This document shows positions 8,404 to 17,941 of a stretch of 64,000 nt of DNA, in pieces. This DNA comes from Runella sp. CRIBMP (GTDB lineage Bacteria > Bacteroidota > Bacteroidia > Cytophagales > Spirosomataceae). Each line of letters starts with the position of its first letter. The first letter of the stretch is position 1. Position numbers and translations under genes: made by a program. The notes under the pieces are model-generated. The model was not told where the DNA came from, searched no databases, and saw only the letters and a list, made by a program, of their open reading frames with translations. The stretch spans positions 372,001-436,000 of the forward strand of contig NZ_JAAAKZ010000002.1 of NCBI RefSeq assembly GCF_009905605.1. The letters are read 5' to 3'.

Positions 8404-11001
8404 ATGCGTGAATTTTTGGAGAAACTGAACGTGATTTGGCAAAAACTCATTGCTCCTGTAAAACGGGCATTCGGTCTGTTGCTGTCGTTATTTTACAATT
8501 TATTGGGTAAAATAGTGGGCAAGGAACGGCTACAAAACTGGACTCATACCTTACAGGCGTACCGTACCTCGTTAAAAAGAAGTTTTTATTCTCGTGTTGA
8601 TGTTAACTCCCCCTACTACCGCCCCGTAATCCTGACTTGGAAAGCATTTGTGTACGGGACCGCCGCGTTTGCTTTTTACATCTTTTGTGTCGAAACCAAC
8701 TTTTTATGGTTGTGTGGCAGTATGCCCAGCGTCGAAGATTTACAAAACCCCAAGGTGGCCCAAGCCTCCGAAATTTATTCTTCTGACGGGCAATTGATTG
8801 GGAAATTTTATACCGAAAATCGTACTCCCATTGACTACGATAGCCTTTCTCCCAATCTTGTAAAAGCCCTCATTGCGACCGAAGACGCCCGTTTCTATGA
8901 GCACTCAGGCATTGACTCACGGGCATTGATGGGAGTAGCCGTCGGTATTTTAAAAGGCGGCGAGCGCGGCGGCGGAAGTACCATTACACAACAATTGGCA
9001 AAGAAACTGTTCAAAACCCGTAAACGCTCCGCAAGGGGGTTGCTTGGTTATATTCCGCTCGTTCGTACCATTGTCTACAAAACAAAAGAATGGCTCACGG
9101 CGATTCGGTTAGAACGGAACTTTTCGAAGGAAGAAATTCTGACGATGTACTTCAATACCGTCGACTATTCCAACAATACCTACGGCATCAAGACGGCTGC
9201 TCGGTATTATTTCAACAAATCACCTTACGAACTTAACATACAAGAAGCGGCGGTATTGGTGGGTCTCCAGAAAGCCACCAACACCTACAACCCGACCAAA
9301 AACTACGACAAATCGCTGGTACGTCGTAATACGGTGTTGTCGCAAATGGTGAAATACAACTATTTGAAACAAAGCCAAGCCGATTCTCTCAGTAAACTTC
9401 CCATCGAACTTCGCCTGACACCAGAGCGCTTCAACGAAGAAGACGATGAATACGCCATTTATCAGTATTTTAACGGAAGTGTGGAAGCATTTATGGAAAA
9501 ATGGGGCGAAGAGAACGATTATGACCCTTATACGGATGGCCTAAAAATTCGGACAACGATTGACTCTCGGATGCAACGACACGCCGTAGCCGCCGTAGCT
9601 GAGCGGATGCGGATGCTCCAGCAAAGCTTCGAAAATCATTGGTTGAATCAAAATCCGTGGCGCGACGAGCAGGGCAACGAAATCCCGAACTTTTTGAACG
9701 ATGTGGCCAAACGCACCGACCGTTACAAGTTTTTATCAAAGCAATTTGCAAAATTGGATTCAGCCGCCCGGCAGGATTCCGTTTGGTATTATATGAACAA
9801 AAGAGACACCATGACCATTTACGACTGGAAAACGGGTCGTGAGAAAAAAGTCATGATGAGCTCGATAGATTCCCTCAATTATTACAAGCGCATTCTGCGC
9901 GCGGGTATGATGGCCATGGACCCTTATACGGGGCAAATAAAAGCTTGGGTGGGTGGTTTGAACTATAAATTCTTTAAATACGACGCCGTTCAGCAAGGAA
10001 AACGCCAGCCCGGCTCTACCTTTAAGCCCTTTGTTTATTGCGCCGCTATCGACAGCTCAGCGTTTAACATGAGCCCCTGCGATAAAATGGTCGATGAGCC
10101 GTTTCAGATTGAAGTTCGGGAAAAAGTTCGCGGACGCGATACAACCCGAATCTGGCGACCCAAAAACTCCACGGGTGGTTTTACTTATCAGGAACTAACC
10201 CTAAGACGGGCTTTAGCGCGCTCCATCAACTCCGTTACGGCACATCTAACAAACAAAATTGGCGCGCAATCGGTGGTGAATTACGCCCATAAACTTGGCA
10301 TTACGACCACGCTGAAAGCCGTTCCGTCCATCGGATTGGGGCCGTTTGATGTGTCGTTGTTTGATATGGTAGCGGCTTACGCGGTATTCCCCAACGGCGG
10401 CCGTCATACCGACCCCGTAGTGGTGGCGCGCATCGAAGATGCCAACGGGAGCGTGATTGAGGAATTTGCCCCGCAAAGCAAACAGGTCATCAGCGAAGAA
10501 TCCGCGTTTTTGATGGTTCACATGCTCAAAGGGGGTATCGAAGAACCCGGAGGGACTTCGCAAAACATCTGGACGTTTGGCAGTTTGTTTAAAAATGGTT
10601 TTGAGATTGGCGGAAAAACGGGCACCACTTCCAACAACTCCGACGGCTGGTTCATGGGTGTCACCAAAGACCTCGTGGTAGGCGGCTGGGTGGGCGGCGA
10701 CGACCGCAGTATCCACTTCAGAAGTACAAATCTGGGCGAGGGAGCCAAAACAGCCTTGCCTTTGGTGGGGCGTTTTCTGGAAAAAGTGTACGATGATGCA
10801 AGCATCGGTTATAAACGCGGGCCTTTTCCCAAACCCACAATCACCATCATCAAGCCCTATAAAGGTTGCGCACCTTCGTCGCCAATCGAGCAAGTACCTG
10901 ACTCAACCAACGCCATTAAAGACTCTCTCTTTATGCTACCTCCGTCGATTGACCCCGACATTGAGATTCCGGATGTGCCAGTGGATACGATAAATTCGTA
11001 G
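8404..11001 (+). CDS. bifunctional penicillin-binding protein 1A
   Basis: This 865-residue class A PBP polymerises and cross-links peptidoglycan at the outer face of the inner membrane. A single membrane span lies near residues 78-100. The GT51 transglycosylase domain follows, with its catalytic glutamate E160 in ATEDARFYEH and the GGSTITQQLAKKLF motif. The transpeptidase domain has the nucleophile serine in SxxK (S538-T-F-K541), an SIN motif near 609 and KTGT from K738. The length is typical. It has its own promoter, so it is probably expressed separately from the peptide-ligase operon upstream. The last 30 residues are a proline/aspartate-rich tail of no known role. Confidence 0.95.
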   Translation: MREFLEKLNVIWQKLIAPVKRAFGLLLSLFYNLLGKIVGKERLQNWTHTLQAYRTSLKRSFYSRVDVNSPYYRPVILTWKAFVYGTAAFAFYIFCVETNFLWLCGSMPSVEDLQNPKVAQASEIYSSDGQLIGKFYTENRTPIDYDSLSPNLVKALIATEDARFYEHSGIDSRALMGVAVGILKGGERGGGSTITQQLAKKLFKTRKRSARGLLGYIPLVRTIVYKTKEWLTAIRLERNFSKEEILTMYFNTVDYSNNTYGIKTAARYYFNKSPYELNIQEAAVLVGLQKATNTYNPTKNYDKSLVRRNTVLSQMVKYNYLKQSQADSLSKLPIELRLTPERFNEEDDEYAIYQYFNGSVEAFMEKWGEENDYDPYTDGLKIRTTIDSRMQRHAVAAVAERMRMLQQSFENHWLNQNPWRDEQGNEIPNFLNDVAKRTDRYKFLSKQFAKLDSAARQDSVWYYMNKRDTMTIYDWKTGREKKVMMSSIDSLNYYKRILRAGMMAMDPYTGQIKAWVGGLNYKFFKYDAVQQGKRQPGSTFKPFVYCAAIDSSAFNMSPCDKMVDEPFQIEVREKVRGRDTTRIWRPKNSTGGFTYQELTLRRALARSINSVTAHLTNKIGAQSVVNYAHKLGITTTLKAVPSIGLGPFDVSLFDMVAAYAVFPNGGRHTDPVVVARIEDANGSVIEEFAPQSKQVISEESAFLMVHMLKGGIEEPGGTSQNIWTFGSLFKNGFEIGGKTGTTSNNSDGWFMGVTKDLVVGGWVGGDDRSIHFRSTNLGEGAKTALPLVGRFLEKVYDDASIGYKRGPFPKPTITIIKPYKGCAPSSPIEQVPDSTNAIKDSLFMLPPSIDPDIEIPDVPVDTINS

Positions 11002-11039
11002 AAGTATTATATGGTCTTTTCGGTTCAATTCTTACGAAT

Positions 11040-11891
11040 TCATCCCCTATTCAAATATCGTTTTTTAAAAGTCAACGGGTTTTCACCCGTTACTTTTTTG
11101 AACGTGCGGTTAAAATATGACAGACTTTCAAAGCCGCACTCAAAGCAGCTTTCGGTCACGTTTTTGTCCATCAACAACAGCTTCTTGGCTTGGTTGACGC
11201 GGTAATGGTTGAGAAATTCGGTAAAGGTCAGCCGCGTCATTTTCTTAAAATAACGACAAAAAGCGGCATTGCTCAGATGGCTCAGCTCGGCTACTTCGTC
11301 GATTTCGATTTTGCGCTGATAGTTTTCATCCATAAACCGATACAGGCGTTTGAGGCGCTCTTGGTCTTTTTTAGTGTACTGATTTTCAACGGGTTTGGCA
11401 TGCAGCAATTCAATATCCGTTGCAGAGGCCAAGAGTTGAAAAATGCTTAACACTTCCAAAAACTGTTCAAAATGAGGTAGATAGTAGATTTTTTTTAGGC
11501 GTTCGCTTATTTTTCTAGTCGTTTCTTTTCCAAATCCTATTCCCAATTGGGCTTTCTCAAAAAGTTGGAATACGCTTGCCAACTCAGGAATAGCAACAAA
11601 TGATTCCCCCAAAAAATCGGGGCGAAGGTGAATCACTATTTTTTCGTATTCTTCCTTCACACCATAATCAAAATTCAAATGGGGAATATTGGACCCAATA
11701 AATACCAAATCACTGCCTTGGTAGCGAGAAATGTGCTCTCCAACGTGCCGATTTCCATTTACGCCTTCGATATAGACCAGCTCAAATTCGGGGTGGAAGT
11801 GCCAAAAAAAGAAGTCATTCATCCTCGGGTTGAGCATGACCTTAAACGAACTGTCGGAGGCTATATTTAATTCTTCAAATTGTATTTTCAT
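11040..11891 (-). CDS. AraC-family transcriptional regulator with cupin-like sensor domain
   Basis: This 283-residue protein starts MKIQFEELNI. The first 150 residues look like a cupin sensor domain (WHFHPEFELVYIEG, then HVGEHISRYQGSDLVFIGSNIPH). The last 105 form an AraC HTH pair, ending with the usual GFESLSYFNRTFKKVTGENPLTFKKRY. Such proteins often bind a sugar or other small molecule and activate nearby genes. It is divergent from the PhyH dioxygenase gene across 228 bp, which makes that gene a natural candidate target. It converges on the PBP1A gene, with only 38 bp between the stops. Confidence 0.92.
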   Translation of the reverse strand: MKIQFEELNIASDSSFKVMLNPRMNDFFFWHFHPEFELVYIEGVNGNRHVGEHISRYQGSDLVFIGSNIPHLNFDYGVKEEYEKIVIHLRPDFLGESFVAIPELASVFQLFEKAQLGIGFGKETTRKISERLKKIYYLPHFEQFLEVLSIFQLLASATDIELLHAKPVENQYTKKDQERLKRLYRFMDENYQRKIEIDEVAELSHLSNAAFCRYFKKMTRLTFTEFLNHYRVNQAKKLLLMDKNVTESCFECGFESLSYFNRTFKKVTGENPLTFKKRYLNRG

Positions 11892-11908
11892 CCTTCGTTG
11901 AGTTTTTT

Positions 11909-11973
11909 CTCTGTGTTCCTCCGTTTCTCTGTGATTGTTATTTTAAACCACGGAGAAACGGAGATTCACGGAG
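11909..11973. repeat. CTCCGTG-type intergenic inverted repeat
   Basis: Two 25-nt arms (11909-11933 and 11949-11973) match at 20 of 25 positions in opposite orientation; each contains CTCCGTTTCTCYGTG. The 15-nt loop is AT-rich. It lies in the divergent gap between the araC-type and PhyH genes. Similar CCACGGAGAAACGGAG sequences occur as dispersed repeats in many environmental bacteria, so it is more likely a repeat than an operator. Confidence 0.55.
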
Positions 11974-12079
11974 ATAAATTAGTTTATATTTACAAATTAG
12001 CCATAAATTTATGATTAATAAATCAATATTGTTCAAATTTTAGCAATAATCGGGGTAGAAATCGGCCATCGAAAGCCAT

Positions 12080-12087
12080 TATCTTTG
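12080..12087 (+). promoter_or_regulatory. -7 element upstream of PhyH gene
   Basis: TATCTTTG matches TAnnTTTG exactly and lies 32 nt before the start codon. No TTG is found at the right distance upstream, which would suit a promoter that needs an activator such as the divergent AraC protein. That link is inference. Confidence 0.5.
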
Positions 12088-12119
12088 TATCATTATTTCA
12101 ATCCAAAATAAGACATAAC

Positions 12120-13100
12120 ATGGAAGCGCAAACTATGGCCCCCACAATGGCCACCCCCAACCAAAACCATAAAGATATTCCTGGCAATCCGTCAACGGCT
12201 ACCAGCAGTCATATCAAGTTGAGCGACCGTTCCAACGGCCAACCCCTTCGGGTTTTGAGCGAAGAAGATTGGGCATTTTGGATTCACAATGGCTACATTG
12301 TCATTAAAAATGCCGTTCCGAAAGAACAAGCCGAGCGCACTGCACAGTTCTTGTGGGAATTTGAAGAAAAAGACCCTACAAACCCTGAAACATGGTACGC
12401 CCCTCCCCGTGCAGAAATGAAAATGAAAGAATTGACGGGAACAGGAATGGTGGAAGTATATAACAACCAACACCTCTGGAATAACCGCCAGATGCCGCGG
12501 GTTTATGATGCATTTGTGGATATTTGGGGCACCGAAAAACTGTGGGTAACCATCGACCGCGCCAATCTGAACTTCCCGATTCGGCCTGGGTTTGAATACA
12601 AAGGTTTTATTCACTGGGACTATGACCCCGAAACCAAACCTCAAAATGTGCAGGGCGTATTGGCTTTGGCGGACCAAACCGACGAAAACATGGGCGGATT
12701 CCAATGCATTCCTGAACTTTTCCGGACGTATGATACGTGGAAATTGACCCAACCCGCCGATCGTAACCGATTCCAACCCGACATTACGGGACTAGAACAA
12801 TACTTAGTCAAAGTCAAACTGGAAGCAGGCGATTTGTTGATTTTTAACAGCTCGCAGCCGCACGGCATCCGGCCAAATTTATCGGGCAACAAAGTACGCA
12901 TTGCGCAGTACATCTCCATGATGCCCGCCGAGGAAGACAATGAGTCGATGCGACAGTGGCGGATTAATTCGTGGAAAAACCGCATTTCTCCCGAAGGATA
13001 CGCCTTTCCAGGCGACCCGCGCAACTGGGAGCAAACCAAGTACGGCGTCGCTGAACTGAATGAACTAGGTAAGAAACTGCTTGGGTTAGAAAACTGGTAG
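12120..13100 (+). CDS. phytanoyl-CoA dioxygenase (PhyH) family protein
   Basis: This 326-residue protein belongs to the Fe(II)/2-oxoglutarate-dependent oxygenases. The iron-binding facial triad is visible: H165 and D167 in FIHWDYDPE and H248 in SQPHGIRPNLSG, with R251 placed to bind 2-oxoglutarate. These enzymes hydroxylate small molecules in the cytoplasm; this branch has many members of unknown substrate. The first 35 residues (Met/Pro/Asn/Ser-rich) look disordered. It is divergent from the AraC regulator and followed by a terminator-like hairpin. Confidence 0.9.
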   Translation: MEAQTMAPTMATPNQNHKDIPGNPSTATSSHIKLSDRSNGQPLRVLSEEDWAFWIHNGYIVIKNAVPKEQAERTAQFLWEFEEKDPTNPETWYAPPRAEMKMKELTGTGMVEVYNNQHLWNNRQMPRVYDAFVDIWGTEKLWVTIDRANLNFPIRPGFEYKGFIHWDYDPETKPQNVQGVLALADQTDENMGGFQCIPELFRTYDTWKLTQPADRNRFQPDITGLEQYLVKVKLEAGDLLIFNSSQPHGIRPNLSGNKVRIAQYISMMPAEEDNESMRQWRINSWKNRISPEGYAFPGDPRNWEQTKYGVAELNELGKKLLGLENW

Positions 13101-13109
13101 GCGATGAAG

Positions 13110-13152
13110 CAAGAACCGTTCTTAGCTTTATATATGCTCAAAACGGTTCTTG
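13110..13152. terminator. inverted repeat between convergent genes
   Basis: CAAGAACCGTT (13110-13120) and AACGGTTCTTG (13142-13152) form a perfect 11-bp stem with a 21-nt loop. It sits between the convergent PhyH and MG2/plug genes and could end both transcripts, although the T-run is weak. Confidence 0.5.
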
Positions 13153-13164
13153 TTATAATTGCAT

Positions 13165-15633
13165 TTATTGCGCTTTCAGCTGCGTCGTAGCGGCCCCAAA
13201 TTGCCCCTTAGGGGTCATCCCTTCTACCCGAAGATTGAGTTGTGTTTGAGCATCTGACGTAAAAAATGTCATCTTGGCTTTACCTTCTTTATCGGTCTGT
13301 ACCATCGGTGCCCAAAATACCGTTGGACGAAAATCGGGCCTTACGTGCTCAGGAGCCGCTTTATCATAGCGCGGTGCGTAGAATTCACGGACAGGACTGT
13401 AACCCAGCAATTTGGTTACTAGCGTACCAGGCACGGGCTCTTTGTCTTTGGACCAATCATAATTTTCACCGCCTCTTTTGGTCAAAATTGCAATAACACC
13501 GCCTCCACCTCGACTGCCATAAATGGCCGCCGACGCTCCTTTCAGAATATCAACGGCTTCTACATCCACGGGTGGAATATTCATAATGGAGGCTTTATCG
13601 ACGGGCATTCCATCGAGGACAAACAGTGGTTCTACCACGCCGCTGAAATTGGCCGAGCCTCGAATCTGCACCGTGCGGTTAAACCCGCTACCCGTCACGG
13701 TGACACCCGCTACACGCCCCTGAATAACGTCAAAGATGGTCATTGCCCCCGAGGAATTAATTTGGTCAAATTTGATCGTGGCATCGGGTGTGCCGTAAAT
13801 AGCACGGCGGCTGTCTTTTTTTATTTGGTCGCTTTTTCGGGCTCTGACTACCACTTCCTGCAACATTTTTTCGCGGCTTTCTCGGATTTTGCGCTCTATT
13901 TGCAAATATTCATCTGCTCGCTTCAAATACTCGGCCAACTCATTGGCGTCAAACTGAATACTGTTAAAAGGCACTTTAGTGACCGTCACGGTAGCGGGTT
14001 GGAAAGCATCCAGCAAGATATTAAAATTACGATTTCCGCGCTCCGACACGGCTTGAATCAAGAGATTTGTGGTGTCGCGAACGTCCAAATTTAGGGCGGC
14101 AAATTCGCCCGTTTCTGCCGTTTCGCCCATAAAAACCGCACGGGTGCTGTCCTTCCCATTGGATTGCAACATATAAGTCAACTTCACTTTTCCGGGCTGT
14201 TTTTTGTTGCTGCGCACTACCTTTCCCATTAATGAAATCCCTTCTTCCACAAAATATTTATTGGCAACAAGCGAATCTTCCAACGCGTTTTTCCAAGAAA
14301 ATCTCCGCCACCCCTGCGTCATCATCAACACTTCTAGGTCACGCACGTTATTGGGGTTTTTAGTGTCAAAATAATAAGAAGGCTGCTCAACCGCGCCCTT
14401 TAAGTCGGATGTAAGCAACGTATACGAACGAATATTTACGCCATACATCTCTTTTTCAAGCACTTGCCTCGCATCGGTCACGGCTAAAGAAAAACTCCCG
14501 CTGACGGGATTACCCGCCGCATCTTTTGCCGTCAGTTCCAACTCTACCTTTTCACGGCTTTTATAAACCGCTTTGTCAGCCTTCAATTCTAGCGACAAAG
14601 GGTGATTTTTGTTGACAAAAACCAGGCGTTCACAAACGGGCAAACCTTTTTCGTCAAAAACCGTCAATTGCGTAATTCCCTCGGGAAGATTGGCCCTTGG
14701 AATACTGAAAAGGGACATCTTTTTGGCCATCGACGTTCTGGCGGCGTACATTATTTCTCCCCTCGTTTGGGCAATCAGTGCGAGTTCGCTCGTTGCCGAA
14801 ACAACCTTGTTGTGTTTAAGAATAACCCTTACATTTTCTTTGTTAGAAACATTGTCCACCATCATCACGATTCCTTCTTTTTGCGGTTCAGGAAAAGCGT
14901 AACTCACATATTTACCGTCTGGCTTACGCACCTCAATGCGGTATTTCTCTCCTGGCTCGGGCGTGATGGTAAAAAAACCCATGCCAAATTTGAGCGTTGA
15001 AAATCCCACCAGCGTATCATTGGCCTGATTGAGCACCGCCCCCGTAATGTCAGCGCCTTTCCCCAAAATATTGGTTGCTTTAAAAGCCACTCTTCCCTCC
15101 ATTCCCAGCACCAATTGACCGCCTTCGGGCATAAACTGCACGTCGATGTCGTCGGCGTTGGAAGGATAAACAGTCGGTGATGCCTCTGCCCGAAAAATGA
15201 GCAAGTCACGGTGAAAAAAGAAATCTTCCGAAAAATTACGCATCCAGTTTGTGTAGGCCCTGACCATATAGTCACCCGCTTTGAGGGAATCTTTAAGGGC
15301 TAAATCGCCTTCGCCCAATCCGCCAATCATTTCAATTTTCTTTAACAAAACCACTTTCCCAGTCGATTTATCGACCAAATCCACGTACAAAACTTGGCTG
15401 ACCGAGTCGGCCGTGTGACTGCCGCTGTTGATTAAGTAGGCCTTAAACCAAATCGTTTCACCAGCCGAATAATACGGCCGATCCAAGTGCAGATAAGCTT
15501 TTTCCTGAGGAGAGTTTCGTTGGTAGGCTTCAAATTTTGCCACAATTTTGTCTAACCAATTATCGTCGAAACGAAAAGCGCTCAACGCAATGCAAGACGC
15601 CGCGAAAAGTGTAAACAGGCTGTTACGGAACAT
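13165..15633 (-). CDS. MG2-domain protein with TonB-dependent receptor plug domain
   Basis: This 822-residue protein has a signal peptide (MFRNSLFTLFAASCIALSA). Near residues 45-130 is a macroglobulin-like MG2 domain (AYLHLDRPYYSAGETIWFKAYL). Immunoglobulin-like repeats follow, and at about 610-720 a TonB receptor plug (VQIRGSANFSG, EPLFVLDGMPV, EAVDILKGASAAIYGSRG). The protein then ends after about 100 more residues, so no 22-strand barrel is present. Such barrel-less plug proteins recur in Bacteroidota; their role is unsettled and may be assembly or binding at the outer membrane. The gene is 64 bp upstream of no obvious partner and appears single. Confidence 0.85.
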   Translation of the reverse strand: MFRNSLFTLFAASCIALSAFRFDDNWLDKIVAKFEAYQRNSPQEKAYLHLDRPYYSAGETIWFKAYLINSGSHTADSVSQVLYVDLVDKSTGKVVLLKKIEMIGGLGEGDLALKDSLKAGDYMVRAYTNWMRNFSEDFFFHRDLLIFRAEASPTVYPSNADDIDVQFMPEGGQLVLGMEGRVAFKATNILGKGADITGAVLNQANDTLVGFSTLKFGMGFFTITPEPGEKYRIEVRKPDGKYVSYAFPEPQKEGIVMMVDNVSNKENVRVILKHNKVVSATSELALIAQTRGEIMYAARTSMAKKMSLFSIPRANLPEGITQLTVFDEKGLPVCERLVFVNKNHPLSLELKADKAVYKSREKVELELTAKDAAGNPVSGSFSLAVTDARQVLEKEMYGVNIRSYTLLTSDLKGAVEQPSYYFDTKNPNNVRDLEVLMMTQGWRRFSWKNALEDSLVANKYFVEEGISLMGKVVRSNKKQPGKVKLTYMLQSNGKDSTRAVFMGETAETGEFAALNLDVRDTTNLLIQAVSERGNRNFNILLDAFQPATVTVTKVPFNSIQFDANELAEYLKRADEYLQIERKIRESREKMLQEVVVRARKSDQIKKDSRRAIYGTPDATIKFDQINSSGAMTIFDVIQGRVAGVTVTGSGFNRTVQIRGSANFSGVVEPLFVLDGMPVDKASIMNIPPVDVEAVDILKGASAAIYGSRGGGGVIAILTKRGGENYDWSKDKEPVPGTLVTKLLGYSPVREFYAPRYDKAAPEHVRPDFRPTVFWAPMVQTDKEGKAKMTFFTSDAQTQLNLRVEGMTPKGQFGAATTQLKAQ

Positions 15634-15697
15634 CGGTATTTTAACGGTTTAGTTTGTAAAATGGCAGTTAATAAAGTATCAGTTCTAGCGCAAATGA

Positions 15698-16945
15698 CTA
15701 CGCTTTTTCTTCCCAAATTTGACAAAGATTTACAATCACTTCGACGGCCTTTTGCATATCTTGCACCGAAACCCATTCCAATTTTGAGTGAAACGCGTGT
15801 TCGCCCGCAAAAATGTTTGGACACGGCAATCCCATAAACGAAAGCCGCGACCCGTCGGTCCCCCCACGAATACTCCTACGCTTGGCAGTAAGACCGCTGC
15901 GCCGAATCGCTTCTAGCGCAAAGTCACTCACCTGTGGATGTTGGTCCAGCACTTCCTTCATATTTCTGTATTGCTCTATCACCTCAAAATGGGCGGTAGA
16001 ATAGGGATAATTCGTCAAAACATGATCCAAAATATCCTTCAAATACGTTTCTTTTTCGTGCAATCCTGCCAATGTAAAATCACGAATGATAAATCCGAGG
16101 GTTACTTTTTCCAAAATTCCTTCGATATGGGTCGGGTGAATAAACCCCTCCATGTCTTCGGTAGTTTCGGGCGACAAAGTATCTTTTGGCAAAGCGGCCA
16201 GCACATCTGCCGCAATTTTAAGCGCATTTTCGAGTTTTCCTTTCGCAAAACCTGGGTGCGTACTTACGCCTGAAATCGTAATTTTGACCGCATCCGCGCT
16301 AAAAGTTTCGTCTTCCAATGTTCCAACACTCTCACCATCAATAGTATAACCAAAATCCGCCCCCAGTTTTTCTAAATCTACCTTGGCAGTACCACGACCG
16401 ATTTCCTCATCGGGGGTAAAAAGGATTTTGACGGTTCCGTGTTTGATGTCAGGATTATTTATCAAAAAATAAACTGCATCCATAATTTCCGCCACGCCCG
16501 CCTTGTTGTCGGCTCCGAGCAGCGTTTTACCGCTGGCGGTTACAATGTCATTGCCAATTTGGGCGGTTAAATCAGGATGTTCTGATTGACGTAGCACCTG
16601 CGATGAATCATCGGGAAGTACAATGTCAGAGCCGTCCCACTTCGTATGCACGATTGGCTTTACACCCGCCCCCGAGCAATCGGGTGAGGTATCAACGTGC
16701 GAAGAAAAACAAATTACTGGCACGTTGTATTTGGTCGTGTTGGCGGGGAGCGTGGCATACACATAGCCATGCTCATCGAGGTGCGCGTCTAAAACACCCA
16801 TTTCAAAAAGTTCAGTGACCAACAATCGGCTCAAATCTTTTTGTTTTTCGGTGGAAGGCTGCGTGGTGGAATTAGGGTCGGATTGCGTATCAATTTGAAC
16901 ATATCGCAGGAAGCGATCAAGCACAGTAGAGGGAGTTGATGACAT
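15698..16945 (-). CDS. pepT: peptidase T (aminotripeptidase)
   Basis: I start at the ATG at 16945 (MSSTPSTVLDRFLRYVQ), giving 415 residues, close to the roughly 408 of the family; an in-frame extension of 13 residues has no support. It removes N-terminal residues from tripeptides in the cytoplasm using two zinc ions. Metal-site motifs are present: SSHVDTSPD, LLGADNKAG, TPDEEIGRGT, TIDGE and the late GEHAFHSKLEW. It is transcribed toward the MG2/plug gene with a 64-bp gap. Confidence 0.94.
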   Translation of the reverse strand: MSSTPSTVLDRFLRYVQIDTQSDPNSTTQPSTEKQKDLSRLLVTELFEMGVLDAHLDEHGYVYATLPANTTKYNVPVICFSSHVDTSPDCSGAGVKPIVHTKWDGSDIVLPDDSSQVLRQSEHPDLTAQIGNDIVTASGKTLLGADNKAGVAEIMDAVYFLINNPDIKHGTVKILFTPDEEIGRGTAKVDLEKLGADFGYTIDGESVGTLEDETFSADAVKITISGVSTHPGFAKGKLENALKIAADVLAALPKDTLSPETTEDMEGFIHPTHIEGILEKVTLGFIIRDFTLAGLHEKETYLKDILDHVLTNYPYSTAHFEVIEQYRNMKEVLDQHPQVSDFALEAIRRSGLTAKRRSIRGGTDGSRLSFMGLPCPNIFAGEHAFHSKLEWVSVQDMQKAVEVIVNLCQIWEEKA

Positions 16946-17009
16946 GAGTTGGTGGGCTGAGTGAATAAAAAAACCGAATAGCAAGATGCTAAACGGTTTT
17001 CAATTTACC

Positions 17010-17043
17010 AAACCTTTAAATATTGACGGTCAATGAAAGGTTT
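17010..17043 (-). terminator. possible terminator after Nudix regulator gene
   Basis: AAACCTTT (17010-17017) and AAAGGTTT (17036-17043) form an 8-bp stem just after the Nudix gene stop, with an inner TTGACGGTCAA that can extend the fold. The loop is long and the T-run short, so the call is weak. Confidence 0.35.
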
Positions 17044-17057
17044 TGAATGGAAATTAA

Positions 17058-17786
17058 CTACGATTTTTTAAATCGATACAGGTACGGCGCTTTGTTGGCC
17101 GCTCCTGTGTACAGCTTTTCGATTCGTTCCAAAATATCCAAACTCAGCATTTTTCGCTGAAAATTATTCCGACGAAGGGGCGTCTCCAAAATAGTCTCGT
17201 AAAGGCTTTGCAGTTCCATCATCGTGAATGTTTCGGGCAAAAGATTGGAGCCTATCAATTTAGAATCCAGCGTTATTCGCAGGGTTTCCAACGCTTTTTG
17301 AATGATTTCGCGGTGATCAAAGGCCAATTTGGGCAATTGCTTCATCTCAAACCACTCACAGTATTCTGACAAAAAATCTGGCGTGGGGTTTACTTTTGAA
17401 AAGTCTACCAAAGCGTAATAACCAATGGACACATATCGCTGCAACACCCAAGGTTCGTTCATCGATTCTGGGTGGTGTACTTCCATGATTTTTTGGATAA
17501 ATTCCTTGGTGGAGCGGTCTGCCGAACCAAATACCCGAAATTGTTCCAAATAAATATCTCTCAGGCCCGTCCGCTCTTCCAAAATTCGCTGAGCAGCATC
17601 GTCAATTCCCTCACTCTGCTCTACATAGCCGCCGGGCAACGCCCATAAATCCAAGTTTTTTAATTTCAGTAACAATACTTTGAGTTGTTGATTATGAAAA
17701 CCAAAAATCACGCAGTCGACTGAAAGTTGGGGGATAAAACGGTGTTTTAACGCTAAAAAATCTTCAAGTTCATTCATAATGGGCAT
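17058..17786 (-). CDS. NrtR/AraR-like Nudix-domain transcriptional regulator
   Basis: This 242-residue protein (starts MPIMNELEDF; the Met three codons later is possible) has a Nudix fold at about 18-150 and a C-terminal winged helix at about 155-235. The Nudix box is degenerate: after GGYVEQSE the usual REUxEE reads RILEER, losing two of the metal-binding glutamates. This is expected for Nudix proteins that became sugar or nucleotide sensors, such as NrtR and the arabinose regulator AraR of Bacteroides. It is divergent from a sugar-dehydrogenase/ThuA gene across a gap with two overlapping palindromes, so it probably represses that operon. The effector is unknown. Confidence 0.85.
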   Translation of the reverse strand: MPIMNELEDFLALKHRFIPQLSVDCVIFGFHNQQLKVLLLKLKNLDLWALPGGYVEQSEGIDDAAQRILEERTGLRDIYLEQFRVFGSADRSTKEFIQKIMEVHHPESMNEPWVLQRYVSIGYYALVDFSKVNPTPDFLSEYCEWFEMKQLPKLAFDHREIIQKALETLRITLDSKLIGSNLLPETFTMMELQSLYETILETPLRRNNFQRKMLSLDILERIEKLYTGAANKAPYLYRFKKS

Positions 17787-17846
17787 ACATGCAGCATAAG
17801 GGTTTAGGCAAAAATACGTAAAAATTTGAGTAATATAATAAAATCA

Positions 17847-17887
17847 GTTATTATTGTCCCATAATGAGATAATAACAAAATTATCTC
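17847..17887. promoter_or_regulatory. overlapping palindromes, candidate operator of Nudix regulator
   Basis: GAGATAAT (17866-17873) and ATTATCTC (17880-17887) form a perfect 8-6-8 palindrome. It overlaps a second one, GTTATTAT (17847-17854) with ATAATAAC (17869-17876). Both lie in the 155-bp divergent gap between the Nudix-type regulator and the ThuA/sugar dehydrogenase gene. Their size suits a winged-helix dimer. The assignment to this regulator is inference from position. Confidence 0.6.
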
Positions 17888-17941
17888 TACTAAAATTAAA
17901 ACATTACCAAGTTAACCTATCAGTTTCAACTCGTTTTATTC

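Noticed and set aside
10246-10893. 215-residue open frame on the minus strand
   Set aside because: It lies fully inside the PBP1A transpeptidase region on the other strand and shows no recognisable motif.
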